A stretch of 64,000 nt of DNA from Nguyenibacter vanlangensis (lineage in GTDB: Bacteria; Pseudomonadota; Alphaproteobacteria; Acetobacterales; Acetobacteraceae). Positions 18,383 through 27,815 of the stretch are shown here, one piece after another. The notes under the pieces are model-generated. The model did not search any database. It was not told where the DNA came from and saw only the letters and a list, made by a program, of their open reading frames with translations. Each line of letters begins with the position of its first letter. Position 1 is the stretch's first letter. The stretch spans positions 4,687,769 through 4,751,768 of the forward strand of contig NZ_CP152276.1 in NCBI RefSeq assembly GCF_038719015.1. The letters are read 5' to 3'. The position numbers and the translations under genes were made by a program.

Positions 18383-19591
18383 ATGAACGGATCGGTTTCC
18401 CGTGGTTCCGCGGCCGAGGCGGGGGCGGGTTTCAACTGGCCGCTGCTGGCGCTTGCCGTCGGCGCCTTCGGTATCGGTACCACGGAATTCACGCCGATGG
18501 GCCTGCTGCCGGTGATCGCCCAGGGGGTGGACGTGTCCATTCCCTCGGCCGGGCTGCTGGTCAGCGCCTATGCGGTCGGCGTCATGGTCGGTGCGCCGTT
18601 CATGACGCTTGCCTTCAGCCGTTTCGGCAAGCGCACCGCGCTGATGCTGCTGATGGGGATCTTCACCATCGGCAACCTCCTCTCGGCGCTGGCCCCGGAT
18701 TATTACACGCTGCTGGCGTCGCGGCTGGTCACCAGCCTCAATCACGGGGCCTTCTTCGGCCTGGGCGCGATCGTCGCGGCGAGCGTGGTGCCGCAGGAGA
18801 AGCAGGCCAGCGCCGTGGCCACCATGTTCATGGGGCTGACCATCGCGAATATCGGCGGCGTTCCGGCGGCGACCTGGGTCGGCCAGCAGGTGGGCTGGCG
18901 CGCGGCCTTCGCCGGGACGGCAGGGTTGGGTCTTCTCGCCATCGTCTCGCTGTGGCTGGCGCTGCCGCGGGGTGAGCCGGGCGAAATGCCGGACATCCGG
19001 CGCGAACTCGGCGTGCTGGTCCGTCCGGCCGTGCTGCTGGCCATGGCGACGACGGTGATGGGCGCCGGCGCGATGTTCACGCTCTATACCTATGTTTCCC
19101 CCGTCCTGGCCGATCTTGCGGGGGCGTCGCGGACGTTCGTGACGATCGCCCTGGTGCTGATCGGTGTCGGCTTCACCATCGGCAACGGCTTGGGCGGCCG
19201 GCTCGCCGACTGGTCGCTCGACGGGGCGACCAAGATCTTCCTGGCGGCGCTGGCCGCGATCATGCTGGGGCTGCCGCTGGTGCTGACGAGCCATGTCGGC
19301 GCGGCGGCCGGCCTGCTGGTCTGGGGGGCGGCGACCTTCGCCATCGTGCCGCCGGTGCAGATGCGGGTGATGCAGGCGGCGGCCGAGGCGCCCGGCCTGG
19401 CCTCGTCGATCAATGTCGGCGCCTTCAACCTGGGCAACGCGCTTGGTGCCGCGGTCGGGGGTGCGGTGATCCGCCTCGATTTGGGCTATGCGGCCGTTCC
19501 GGTCGCCGGCGGCCTGCTTGCGGCGGCGGGGCTGGCGCTGGTGCTGGCCGGCGGTCGCGAGGAGCGTCGGCTGGCATCCTGCGATGCCTGA
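18383..19591 (+). CDS. MFS transporter, DHA1/YdhP-AraJ type
   Basis: 402-residue exporter with twelve predicted helices and the group signature FGIGTTEFTPMGLLPVIA. The cytoplasmic loops are SRFGKRTAL after helix 2 and GGRLADWSLD in the second half. ATG 18383 is preceded by GGGGAGA; a GTG directly before it is also in frame. It is related in type to the transporter at 2049-3221 but clearly different in sequence. It is followed by csaA on the same strand 84 bases later. The substrate is unknown. Confidence 0.92.
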   Translation: MNGSVSRGSAAEAGAGFNWPLLALAVGAFGIGTTEFTPMGLLPVIAQGVDVSIPSAGLLVSAYAVGVMVGAPFMTLAFSRFGKRTALMLLMGIFTIGNLLSALAPDYYTLLASRLVTSLNHGAFFGLGAIVAASVVPQEKQASAVATMFMGLTIANIGGVPAATWVGQQVGWRAAFAGTAGLGLLAIVSLWLALPRGEPGEMPDIRRELGVLVRPAVLLAMATTVMGAGAMFTLYTYVSPVLADLAGASRTFVTIALVLIGVGFTIGNGLGGRLADWSLDGATKIFLAALAAIMLGLPLVLTSHVGAAAGLLVWGAATFAIVPPVQMRVMQAAAEAPGLASSINVGAFNLGNALGAAVGGAVIRLDLGYAAVPVAGGLLAAAGLALVLAGGREERRLASCDA

Positions 19592-19675
19592 CGCCGGGCA
19601 AGGGGGAGCGTGCACGGAACGTCGCGATGGGGTAATGTTTCGGCAACGTGAACAAAGCTGGCGGGGCCGATAGCC

Positions 19676-20026
19676 ATGGACCAAGGTTTTGAGGCGATTT
19701 CCTGGGCGGATTTCGCGAAGGTGGAATTGCGGGTCGGCAGGATTGTCAAGGCGGAGGCCTTTCCCGCGGCGCGGAAGCCGGCCTATATCCTGCATGTCGA
19801 TTTCGGGCCGGAGATCGGGGTGCGCAAATCGAGCGCGCAGATCACCAGACTGTATACGCCCGAGACCCTGGTCGGGCGGCTGATCGTGGGGGTGGTGAAT
19901 TTTCCGCCCAAGCAGATCGGACCGATCCGGTCGGAATGCCTGGTGACCGGGTTTCACAATGAAGATGGCGATGTCGTGCTGTGCGTGCCGGATGGCGTTG
20001 TGCCGCCGGGGACGAAGCTGTGCTGA
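19676..20026 (+). CDS. csaA: CsaA-type tRNA-binding protein
   Basis: 116-residue OB-fold protein of the CsaA/Trbp111 family, a dimer that binds tRNA and has been called a secretion chaperone. The family motifs are clear: DFAKVELRVGRIVKAE near the N-terminus, then KPAYILHVDFGPEIGVRKSSAQIT, VVNFPPKQIGPIRSECLVTG and the closing PDGVVPPGTKLC. It is full length. It stands alone between an MFS gene and the convergent AstE-like gene. Confidence 0.95.
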   Translation: MDQGFEAISWADFAKVELRVGRIVKAEAFPAARKPAYILHVDFGPEIGVRKSSAQITRLYTPETLVGRLIVGVVNFPPKQIGPIRSECLVTGFHNEDGDVVLCVPDGVVPPGTKLC

Positions 20027-20074
20027 CGCCGTCCCGGCATGACCTTGCGACGCGCCGAGGGCGGATGGCGCGGG

Positions 20075-21253
20075 TCAGTCGGTCAGGAGATGGCCCGTGC
20101 GGTCGGCGAGCGGTATTTTTCCTGCGATCTTGCCGATGATCTTGCCGGGCCAGGCGCAGGTCTGGCTGTGGCGGGCGAAGAATAGGCCGTCGGTCGCGGC
20201 CAGCACGTCGATGCTCTGTCCCAGCGGATCGATCACGGTGGCCACCACGTCGCCGGTCCGCACCTGGTCGCCCAGCCTGGCGCGATAGGCCACGAGGCCC
20301 GCGATCGGGGCCTTGACCTGCTGCATCGCCGCGAGCGGCGTGGCGTCGCAGGACAGGCGGGGCAGGGGGTCGGGCGCGTCCGGCCGGTCGATCAGGCCGC
20401 GCCGTTCGAGGATGCGGTAGAGGGCGGCCGCCTGGTCCTGGGCCATGCCGAGATCGACATCGTCGTTGCTGCCCAGTTCCAGCGTCGCGGCGGCGCAGGC
20501 GGGGGGGATCGCGGCGTCGGGGAAGCGTCGCGCCAGGTCCTGCCATGGGAGGCTGCAGGCCTCGTCGAACGGGTTGCCGCCGGAGATGTCGGCCAGCAGC
20601 ACCGCGCGCGCGTCGATTTCGGCGGCGATGTCGCGCATCTGCGGCCAGAGCGGCGTGCCGACATACATATGGCGCTGGGCCTGGTTGTCGGCATGCAGAT
20701 CCAGCACCAGGTCGGCGTCGTGCGCGAGGGTGAGCAGGCGATGGCGCAGTCCGTCGAGCGCCGTCGCCGGCCGCATCGCCGCCAGTGCCTCGGCCATCGC
20801 GGCACGGATGCGCGCGACATTCGCCGCCGCGTCGCCGTCCAGGCGGCCCGCCAGAATCCTGGACGCAAGAGCGGCCAGGTCGGGATAGCCGCGGTTGAAA
20901 TTGCCGCCGGACGCGGTTTCGGCGCGTCCGAGCAGGAAGCCCTGCCGCCATTGCGTCAGGCCGATCGGGTTGGCCTGCGGCAATATGAGGATCTCGCCGC
21001 GCAGCCGGCCGCGGGCGGCGGCTTCGTCGAGCAGCCGGCGCAGGAAATACAGTGCCAGCATGCCGGGAAATTCATCGGCGTGGAGCCCGGCCTGGAGATG
21101 CGCCTTGGGCCGGGCGCCCGGCGTGCCGTAGCGGAAGACCGTCACGGTATGGACGTGGCCCGCCGCGTCGGGGGGCAGGGAATAAAGCTGCCGCGTGGCG
21201 GCGGCCGAGGGCTCGCCTGCCGCCGGGGGCGGGGTGTCGGCGGGGAATGGCAT
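20075..21253 (-). CDS. AspA/AstE-family zinc deacylase or peptidase
   Basis: 392-residue member of the succinylglutamate desuccinylase/aspartoacylase (M14-like) family. The zinc-binding HxxE is HADEFPGM at about residue 58, and the third ligand lies in LVLDLHADNQAQ. The C-terminal third is a beta-rich biotinyl-like domain (APIAGLVAYRARLGDQVRTGDVVA) common to AstE-like proteins. It is the last gene of the one-strand cyanophycin cluster, 11 bases after the PIN-like gene. By position it could act on beta-Asp-Arg or an acyl-aspartate from cyanophycin turnover; that is inference. Confidence 0.88.
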   Translation of the reverse strand: MPFPADTPPPAAGEPSAAATRQLYSLPPDAAGHVHTVTVFRYGTPGARPKAHLQAGLHADEFPGMLALYFLRRLLDEAAARGRLRGEILILPQANPIGLTQWRQGFLLGRAETASGGNFNRGYPDLAALASRILAGRLDGDAAANVARIRAAMAEALAAMRPATALDGLRHRLLTLAHDADLVLDLHADNQAQRHMYVGTPLWPQMRDIAAEIDARAVLLADISGGNPFDEACSLPWQDLARRFPDAAIPPACAAATLELGSNDDVDLGMAQDQAAALYRILERRGLIDRPDAPDPLPRLSCDATPLAAMQQVKAPIAGLVAYRARLGDQVRTGDVVATVIDPLGQSIDVLAATDGLFFARHSQTCAWPGKIIGKIAGKIPLADRTGHLLTD

Positions 21254-21264
21254 GCGTCCGTCCT

Positions 21265-21696
21265 TCAGACCTCGGAATCCACGTCGCCGGTGGTGTCGCG
21301 ACTTTGGAGGCCGGGGAGGCCGGGGAGAGCGGCCAGGGCGTCGTCGATGCGGAACATCTCCATCTCGTAATAGGCGGCGCAGGCGGCGTTCAGGCAGTGC
21401 ACGACGTCCGGCGCGGCCATGTTGCCCGCGGCCTCACCCGCGAGCGGGACCAGCTTGGAGCCCGGCGGCATGTCGCGCAGTTCGATGTCATGCGCGTCCA
21501 GGAACGAAGCGACGGCGTTCTGCGTCTCGGCATGGGTCTTGCCGGGCTCGTCGGGCTTGCCGAGGGCGAGCACGGTTTCGACCACCGCGAGCGGGGTGGT
21601 CATGCGTTTCCAGTCCGCCTGGATCGCGGGGGCCAGCTTCCGGGCCAGGGCCTCGTCGGACAGCAGGGCGGTCAGGGCCTGGGAATCGAAATACAT
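21265..21696 (-). CDS. PIN-like protein of unknown function
   Basis: 143-residue acidic protein. It starts MYFDSQALTALLSDE, with an Asp where PIN-domain nucleases carry the first acid, has TPLAVVETVLAL with a Glu in the second expected place, and APDVVHCLNAACAAYYEM resembling the third acidic helix. I therefore suspect a PIN (VapC-like) fold, but the match is loose and no antitoxin gene is beside it. It lies between cyanophycinase (49 bases) and the AstE-like gene (11 bases), in one apparent transcript. ATG 21696 has AGAAAGG upstream. Confidence 0.5.
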   Translation of the reverse strand: MYFDSQALTALLSDEALARKLAPAIQADWKRMTTPLAVVETVLALGKPDEPGKTHAETQNAVASFLDAHDIELRDMPPGSKLVPLAGEAAGNMAAPDVVHCLNAACAAYYEMEMFRIDDALAALPGLPGLQSRDTTGDVDSEV

Positions 21697-21745
21697 GGCT
21701 GAACCTTTCTTCTCTTCCTGTGGTGCGTTTCTTCCGCCGGTCCGT

Positions 21746-23992
21746 TCAGGTATCCCGGTCGCGGATGCTTTCGATGTCGAGGAGGCCGCTGCCGTTGCCC
21801 GTTGCGGTGAAGCGCAGCGCGATCGGCCCGTCATGCGGGGGGCCGCCGTTGCCGCGCCGGCCGGCGCAGTCCTCGAGCAGGTCGCCGACGAGCTGTGCGA
21901 GCCGCGTGTCGGCGTCCGGCATATCGGCGTCTGGCGTATTATCGGCGTTTAGCAGGTCGGCGTTCGGCATGCCGGTTTGGGGGGCGGCGCGCGTTACGGT
22001 GCCGGTATCGAGGTCGATGACGTCGCCGGGCAGCGCCATGTGGAGTTTCGTGCCTTCCGTCCGGAAATCGTCGCCCTGGAGGGCGGTGCGCAGCAGGTCG
22101 ATATCCACCAGCACCGCGCCGTGCCGGCCGATGACGGTCAGGTGCGCGTTGTCGTGGCCGGCCACCACGCCGCTTTCCTCGCACAGGCCCAGGCCGTAGC
22201 GCACGCCTTCCTCGGCGCAGGCCACGACCAGCCGGGCCAGCCGGCGGGCGGCGGTGAGGTTCTGGTCCACGATGGCCGAGCCGAACAGGCCCAGCCCCTC
22301 CTGGATCACGATGCCGCGCCGCCCCATGTCGGAGGCCACGCCGAAGCGCAGGGCCTCGTAGGACGAGCCGCCGGCGATCATCGAGCCCGACAGGGCCGAG
22401 GCCGCGCCCGCCACAGCCACGATCGTGGCCCCCGCCGCATAGGCGCGGGCGATCGCCAGCAGGACCGGCGTGACCTCGCCGCGATGCAGCAGCGTCTCGA
22501 CCAGGCGGATCTGGTTGCCGCCGGCCAGCACGATGGCGCGCAGCCCGGCGATGCGTTCGACCAGCGCCGGATCGGCCAGTTCGACATTGTCGATGGTCAG
22601 GCCGAGATCGATGGCCTCCACCCCGTGGCGGCGGAAGGCGCGCAGCCAGGACTGGGCCTCGTTGCGTGGTTCGGACGAGGCGGCCGCGATGATGCCGACC
22701 GGGCCCGCATGATCCCGCATGCAGTTCCGCGCCAGGTCGCGCATCAGAGCGTTGCAGCGCAGCGGCGAGGAGCCGAGCAGCACCAGGCGCGCATCGTCGC
22801 CGGGGGCGATTCCGTAATCGCGGGCCAGAGCGGCGCGCCGGCTGGCCGCGAGTTGCGCGGCGTCGAGCTTGCGCGCCGCGACGGCGGCGCGGAAATCGAG
22901 CGCGGTCATGCGCAGCATGTCGTCGCGCAGCGCGATCAGCCCGCGCGATCGGTCCGGCACGCGGCCGAGTTCGACCGTGGTGGCGATCCCGGCCTTGGGT
23001 TCGATCGCCCGGGCGCGATCGGCGGCGTAGGCCGTGCTGTCGCCCAGCACCAGGCGCGCCAGCAGGTCGTAGAGCGTATAGGCGCCGAACACGTTGCGCG
23101 GCGAGCGCGCGGGGGCGCGATAGGCGATTTCGGACGCCAGGACGGGGCGCTTGTGCATGTCCGGCGTCACGCGGTGATCCGGCAGGTCGAAACTGTCGCC
23201 GTCGTCGAGATAGGAAAAGGCGATGCCGTCGATCGTGCGGCCCTGGCGGTCATAGGCGGCGCCGGCCATGTCCACGATGACGGCGCCATATTCGCCGATG
23301 ACCCGGCCCTGCGTGCCGTCGACGAACAACGCGGTGTTTTCGTCGATGCCGTAGCCGCGCGGGGTGCCGGTCTCGGCCATCGCCATCACCAGGCGTCCGA
23401 ACCGTCCGCGCTTGAGGAAATGCTGGTCGACGATGCCCCAGGGGAAGAAGCCGAGCCCGCGCCCGAGCAGCAGGCCCGGGCGGTCGGGATTGGTGACCAC
23501 GCCGAAGGTCGTGGCCTCGAGCGAGGTGCCGCCCTCGATCATGATGTCGGACATCATCGCGGCGCCCGCGCTGGAGCCGGCGACGAGGCCGCCGGCCGCA
23601 TGGGCCGTGCGGATGGCGCCGAGAAGGGGCGTCGCCCGCCCTTGGGGGGCCAGGGCGGCGGTGATGAAGGCCTGGTTGCCGCCGGTGAAGAAGACGCTGC
23701 CGTAAGCGCCGACCAGGGCGGCGAGCGCCGGGTCGTGCGCGGCCCGCGCCGCGCCGGGGCCGTGAACGGGGGCGAGGGCGGCATCGAAGCCATGCGCGCG
23801 AAAGGCGGCGACCGTTTCGGCCCCGACGGCGTCGGGTTCGGACGAGGCGGTGGGGAACACGACGATGCGCCCGCCCGAGAGACGGTGCATCTCGCGATAG
23901 ACGGCATCATTGTCGTCTTCGAGACGGCCGCCGATGACGGCGAGCTTCGGGCGGTTGCCCGCCGGTTCGGCGGGAGGCTGGGAGATGGACAT
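21746..23992 (-). CDS. cphB: Double-domain cyanophycinase
   Basis: 748 residues, more than twice the usual cyanophycinase, made of two S51-family domains. Domain 1 (about 14-270) has the full set: nucleophile S141 in VAGSSAGAAM, H191 in IVDQHF and E218 in YGIDENTAL, so it should cleave cyanophycin to beta-Asp-Arg. Domain 2 (about 400-650) keeps the fold (IVLAGGNQIRLVE, IVDQNLTAARRLARL, YGLGLCEESG), but the nucleophile site reads VAVAGAASAL and His is Asn578, so it looks inactive. A low-complexity LLNADNTPDADMPDADT linker precedes a C-terminal tail. It follows cphA by 9 bases. Confidence 0.92.
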   Translation of the reverse strand: MSISQPPAEPAGNRPKLAVIGGRLEDDNDAVYREMHRLSGGRIVVFPTASSEPDAVGAETVAAFRAHGFDAALAPVHGPGAARAAHDPALAALVGAYGSVFFTGGNQAFITAALAPQGRATPLLGAIRTAHAAGGLVAGSSAGAAMMSDIMIEGGTSLEATTFGVVTNPDRPGLLLGRGLGFFPWGIVDQHFLKRGRFGRLVMAMAETGTPRGYGIDENTALFVDGTQGRVIGEYGAVIVDMAGAAYDRQGRTIDGIAFSYLDDGDSFDLPDHRVTPDMHKRPVLASEIAYRAPARSPRNVFGAYTLYDLLARLVLGDSTAYAADRARAIEPKAGIATTVELGRVPDRSRGLIALRDDMLRMTALDFRAAVAARKLDAAQLAASRRAALARDYGIAPGDDARLVLLGSSPLRCNALMRDLARNCMRDHAGPVGIIAAASSEPRNEAQSWLRAFRRHGVEAIDLGLTIDNVELADPALVERIAGLRAIVLAGGNQIRLVETLLHRGEVTPVLLAIARAYAAGATIVAVAGAASALSGSMIAGGSSYEALRFGVASDMGRRGIVIQEGLGLFGSAIVDQNLTAARRLARLVVACAEEGVRYGLGLCEESGVVAGHDNAHLTVIGRHGAVLVDIDLLRTALQGDDFRTEGTKLHMALPGDVIDLDTGTVTRAAPQTGMPNADLLNADNTPDADMPDADTRLAQLVGDLLEDCAGRRGNGGPPHDGPIALRFTATGNGSGLLDIESIRDRDT

Positions 23993-24001
23993 GGGTGGCG
24001 G

Positions 24002-26740
24002 TCAGGCGTCCGGAGCGATCAGCACGCCGCGCGAATCGGTCACCACCCTGAAGCCCGCGGGCAGGTCGAAGGCGCCGTCCATGATCCGCGCCGCCGCGTC
24101 GGGCGCGGGCGCGCCGTCGAAGGCGGGGCGGAAATGGATGATCTGCTTCCAGGAGCGGGTGATGTTCTCGCAGAAGAACAGGACGAGGTCGTCGGGGCGC
24201 GCCATATCGAGCGCCGCCTGGAGGGATTGTTCCTCTTCCTCGATGATGCGGATGGCGTCCTCGGCGACGCCGGCGTCGCGCAGCGCAGCCTGCATGATGC
24301 GGGGCATCTCGTCCATCGCGCGGCCGCGCGGCGTGTCGTCGCGATGGCAGATATAGACGTCGAAATGCCCGGCCACCCGGGCCGCGATCGCCGCCACGTC
24401 CTCATCACGCCGGTCGGCGGGGCAGGTGACGCAGACGATGCGGCGGCCGCGCGGCTTGAGACGCTCGACCAGTTCGGTCATCGCCGCCACCGCGGCCTCG
24501 TTGTGTCCGTAATCGAGGATCACGCGGAAGCCGTGCTCGTCATAGACGTTCATCCGGCCCGGCGACTGGAAGAACGTGTTGTCGAACGTGCGCAGCCCGG
24601 TGCGGATCTGGTCCAGCGTCTTGCCCAGAGCATAGGCCATGGCGGCCGCGAACATCGCGTTCTCGACGTTGTGCAGTGCCTTGCCTTCCAGCGTCGCCGG
24701 GATCAGGTGCGTCCACATCAGCGGGATGTGCAGCCCGTTGTCGTAGATGACGATCTGCTCGCCATTGATGCCCTGTTCCAGCACGATGGCGCGCTTGCCC
24801 AGGCGGATATGCTCGCGCACCAGCATGTGGTCGGGGTTGCGGGTGACGTACATGATGTGTTTCGCGGGGGATTGGGCGGCCATCTTGAGCGTGTATTCGT
24901 TGTCGGCGTTCAGCACCACCGTGTCGCGCGTGACCTGGGCGATGACCTGCTTGACCGCCGCCAGTCCTTCGAGCGTGTGCACGCCGCCCAGGCCCAGATG
25001 GTCGGACGTCACGTTCAGCACCGCGCCCACGTCGCAGAAACTGTAGCCCAGCCCCGAGCGGACGATGCCGCCGCGCGCGGTTTCCAGCACCGCGATGTCC
25101 ACCGTGGGGTCGCGCAGCACCATCTTGGCGGAGACCGGGCCGGTCATGTCGCCCTTGATGGTGACGTTGCCGTCGATATAGACCGCGTCGGTCGAGGTCT
25201 GGCCGACCACGTGGCCGGCCATCTTGAGGATATGCGCCAGCATGCGCGCGCAGGTCGTCTTGCCGTTGGTGCCGGTGAGGGCGGCGATCGGCACGCGGCT
25301 TTGCGTCCCCGGCGGGAAGAGCATGTCCATGATCCGGCCGCCCACGTCGCGCGGCTTGCCCTCGGACGGGGCGATATGCATGCGCAGTCCGGGCCCGGCA
25401 TTGATCTCGCAGATCGCGCCGCCGGTCTCGCGGTAGCTTTTGGTGATGTCCGAGGTCAGGAAATCGACCGCGCCGATATCCAGTCCGATCGCCCGGATGG
25501 CGCGTTCGGCCATCAGCTTGTTGTCCGGGTGGATCACGTCGGTCACGTCGATCGCCGTGCCGCCGGTCGAGAGATTGGCGGTCTTGCGCAGATAGATCTT
25601 CTGCCCGGCATCGGGAATGCTGTCGGGCGTCATGTCGCGTTCGGCCAGCAGGCGCAGCGCCTGTTCGTCCAGTTCCAGCCGGGTCAGCAGGTTTTCGTGC
25701 CCGACGCCGCGGCGCGGGTCGCGGTTTTCCGCCTCGACCAGGGCGGCGATCGTGCGGGCGCCGTCGCCCACCACATGGCCCGGCACGCGCAGGGCGGCGG
25801 CGACCAGTTGGCCGCCGACCACCAGCAGGCGGTGATCGTCGCCCGCGATCATCGATTCGATGACCACCGCCGACCCTTCGCGCTCGGCCGCGGCGAACGC
25901 GGCGGCCACCCCGGCCGCGTCGGTGACGTTGACGCTGACCCCGCGGCCGTGATTGCCGTCCAGGGGCTTGACGACGACCGGGAAGCCGATCCGCTCGGCC
26001 GCCGAAAGGGCCGCGTCCGGTTCGTAGACCACGCGCTGCCGGGGCACCGGCAGGCCCAGATCGGCAAGCAGGCGATTGCTGAGATTCTTGTCCGACGCGA
26101 TCTCGACGGCGATATGGGAGGTCTTGCTGGTCAGCGCGGCCTCGATGCGCTGCTGGTATTTGCCCTGTCCGACCTGGATCAGGCTGCCATCGTTCAGGCG
26201 ATAGACGGGGATGTCGCGCGCGTTGGCCGAGCGCACCAGCTCCATCGCCGACGGGCCGAGCGACCGGCGGTCGGCATAGCGCAGGAAGCGCGCGATGTCG
26301 TCCTGCAGGTCGGGTTCGCCCTTTTCGTCGGCGCGGGCGATCGCCACCAGCATGTCGCAGGCGACCTCGCCGGCTTCCAGGCCGATATCCTCGGATTCGT
26401 AGCTGTAGAGAACATCGACCTCATCCGGCGCCTGGGTCGCGCGCGCCATGGCGCGTCCACCGTCCTGTGCCGCCAGGTGCTGGAGGTGCAGCGCGAGTAC
26501 CGCGACCAGTTCGCCCAGCGCCGGGGCCGGCGCGGCCGCGAGCGCCGCCGACCAGGCATCGGCGGCGGCGCCCTGGAGCGGCAGGCCCGGCATGGCGGCC
26601 TTCAGCCGGTCGAGCAGCGATGGGCCGAGCGCCTGGAGCGCCGTGGCGTAGGACGGCGTGACGTCGACGGTCAGGCGGATGAGCGGCGTCGTCGCGTAGA
26701 CGTTGGGACCGACATAGACCGAGGTGGAGACAATATTCAT
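24002..26740 (-). CDS. cphA: Cyanophycin synthetase
   Basis: 912-residue ligase that builds the Asp-Arg polymer cyanophycin from aspartate and arginine with ATP. The N-terminal domain is followed by an ATP-grasp domain (FPVVVKPLDGNHGRGV, about residues 263-278) and a Mur-ligase domain with P-loop ALTGTNGKTTCARM (about 487-500). ETARGGIVRSGLGY and SPGRMNVYDEHGFRVILDYGHN are further family landmarks. Length and motifs are those of an intact CphA. It sits between a universal stress protein gene and cyanophycinase on the same strand. Confidence 0.97.
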   Translation of the reverse strand: MNIVSTSVYVGPNVYATTPLIRLTVDVTPSYATALQALGPSLLDRLKAAMPGLPLQGAAADAWSAALAAAPAPALGELVAVLALHLQHLAAQDGGRAMARATQAPDEVDVLYSYESEDIGLEAGEVACDMLVAIARADEKGEPDLQDDIARFLRYADRRSLGPSAMELVRSANARDIPVYRLNDGSLIQVGQGKYQQRIEAALTSKTSHIAVEIASDKNLSNRLLADLGLPVPRQRVVYEPDAALSAAERIGFPVVVKPLDGNHGRGVSVNVTDAAGVAAAFAAAEREGSAVVIESMIAGDDHRLLVVGGQLVAAALRVPGHVVGDGARTIAALVEAENRDPRRGVGHENLLTRLELDEQALRLLAERDMTPDSIPDAGQKIYLRKTANLSTGGTAIDVTDVIHPDNKLMAERAIRAIGLDIGAVDFLTSDITKSYRETGGAICEINAGPGLRMHIAPSEGKPRDVGGRIMDMLFPPGTQSRVPIAALTGTNGKTTCARMLAHILKMAGHVVGQTSTDAVYIDGNVTIKGDMTGPVSAKMVLRDPTVDIAVLETARGGIVRSGLGYSFCDVGAVLNVTSDHLGLGGVHTLEGLAAVKQVIAQVTRDTVVLNADNEYTLKMAAQSPAKHIMYVTRNPDHMLVREHIRLGKRAIVLEQGINGEQIVIYDNGLHIPLMWTHLIPATLEGKALHNVENAMFAAAMAYALGKTLDQIRTGLRTFDNTFFQSPGRMNVYDEHGFRVILDYGHNEAAVAAMTELVERLKPRGRRIVCVTCPADRRDEDVAAIAARVAGHFDVYICHRDDTPRGRAMDEMPRIMQAALRDAGVAEDAIRIIEEEEQSLQAALDMARPDDLVLFFCENITRSWKQIIHFRPAFDGAPAPDAAARIMDGAFDLPAGFRVVTDSRGVLIAPDA

Positions 26741-26849
26741 GGAAGCCCCATTCTTTCCCTGGCGATCATGCACGACACGCCGATGCCGCACATGAACATT
26801 CTGTTGCGGCCGCATGGTCCCCTCGCGGCCGGCACCGGGCGACCCGCCG

Positions 26850-27815
26850 TCAGGCAGGGTCGTGCGGGAGAACGACGCAGGGCAGCGGCGCTGCGCGCAC
26901 GATCGTCCCGACGTCGGACCCGAAGAAAAACCGTGTGACGGGCCCGGAGCGGCACGGGCCCACGACCAGCAATTCGCCCGCCAGCCAGTCGGGCCGGGCG
27001 AGGGACGCCGCCCAGTCCGTCCCCTCGGCGATCAGGCTGTCGGGTGCCGCCACGCCGCAATCGGCGGGCCAGGCGGCACGGATCGCCGCATGCGCGGCTT
27101 CGGCCTGCGCGCGGAATTGCCGGGTGACCATGTTTTCGGCGTCGTACCCGACCAGGCTGGGGCCCGGGCCGGAACCGCCCAGACCGGAACTGCCCAGACT
27201 TGAACCGATGGGGCCGGTCGTCTGCCGGTTGTCCGCCACCAGGGTCAGCAGGCGCATCGGCGCGCCCAGCCGGGCCGCCAGGCGTGCCGCCGCGCGGGCG
27301 GTGGCGGCGGAGCGCGCGGAGCCCGAGATGCAGCATGTCACGCGGGGTATCGGTGCCGTGGTGGGGGCCGTGTAGCCTGCCCCGTAGCCTGCCGGGGCCA
27401 GGAAGACGGGGCAGGGGGCGGAGTCGATCAGGGCGGAGGCGACCGGGCCTTCGGCGACATGTCCGTCCGGTGCCCCGGCGGCCGGTCCGATCACGATGGC
27501 CCAGGCGTGCTCGGCCCGGGCCAGGGCCGCGAGCCCGGCCTGGGGGCTGGCGGCGGCGCGCGCCGCGAAGCGGAGGCCCGGCGCGGCGGGTGCCATGGTC
27601 CGGGCCCGATCCAGGGCGATCTGCGCCTTTTCCCGCAGGAAGGCCGCGTATTCGGCATCCACCCGCGCGGGGGAAGGATGGTCCCAGGTTTCGGGCACGA
27701 TATGGGTGACGATGGCCGTGCCGCCCGCGGCGCGGGCGGCCAGCGTGCCGAGCGCGAGCGCCGCCCGGGCGCCGTCGCCGGCCGAGACCCCGATGATGAG
27801 CGGCGGCGGCGTCAT
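26850..27815 (-). CDS. Tandem universal stress protein
   Basis: 321-residue cytosolic protein made of two UspA domains. The first begins PPLIIGVSAGDGARAA and ends VIGPAAGA...CPVFLAP; the second begins about residue 165 (RVTCCISGSARSAATARAA) and ends VVGPCRSGPV..CVVLP. The second glycine-rich nucleotide loop is partly conserved, so ATP binding is possible. A short Gly/Ser-rich stretch (GSSLGSSGLGGSGPGPS) interrupts domain 2. Its ATG overlaps the stop of the permease gene by 4 bases (ATGA), so the two are translationally coupled. cphA follows after 109 bases. Confidence 0.88.
   Translation of the reverse strand: MTPPPLIIGVSAGDGARAALALGTLAARAAGGTAIVTHIVPETWDHPSPARVDAEYAAFLREKAQIALDRARTMAPAAPGLRFAARAAASPQAGLAALARAEHAWAIVIGPAAGAPDGHVAEGPVASALIDSAPCPVFLAPAGYGAGYTAPTTAPIPRVTCCISGSARSAATARAAARLAARLGAPMRLLTLVADNRQTTGPIGSSLGSSGLGGSGPGPSLVGYDAENMVTRQFRAQAEAAHAAIRAAWPADCGVAAPDSLIAEGTDWAASLARPDWLAGELLVVGPCRSGPVTRFFFGSDVGTIVRAAPLPCVVLPHDPA

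Noticed and set aside
21977..26938. Very long open frame on the plus strand opposite the cyanophycin genes
   Set aside because: It is antisense to CphA and cyanophycinase, has Arg/Gly/His-rich composition typical of GC-rich shadow frames and no recognisable domain.
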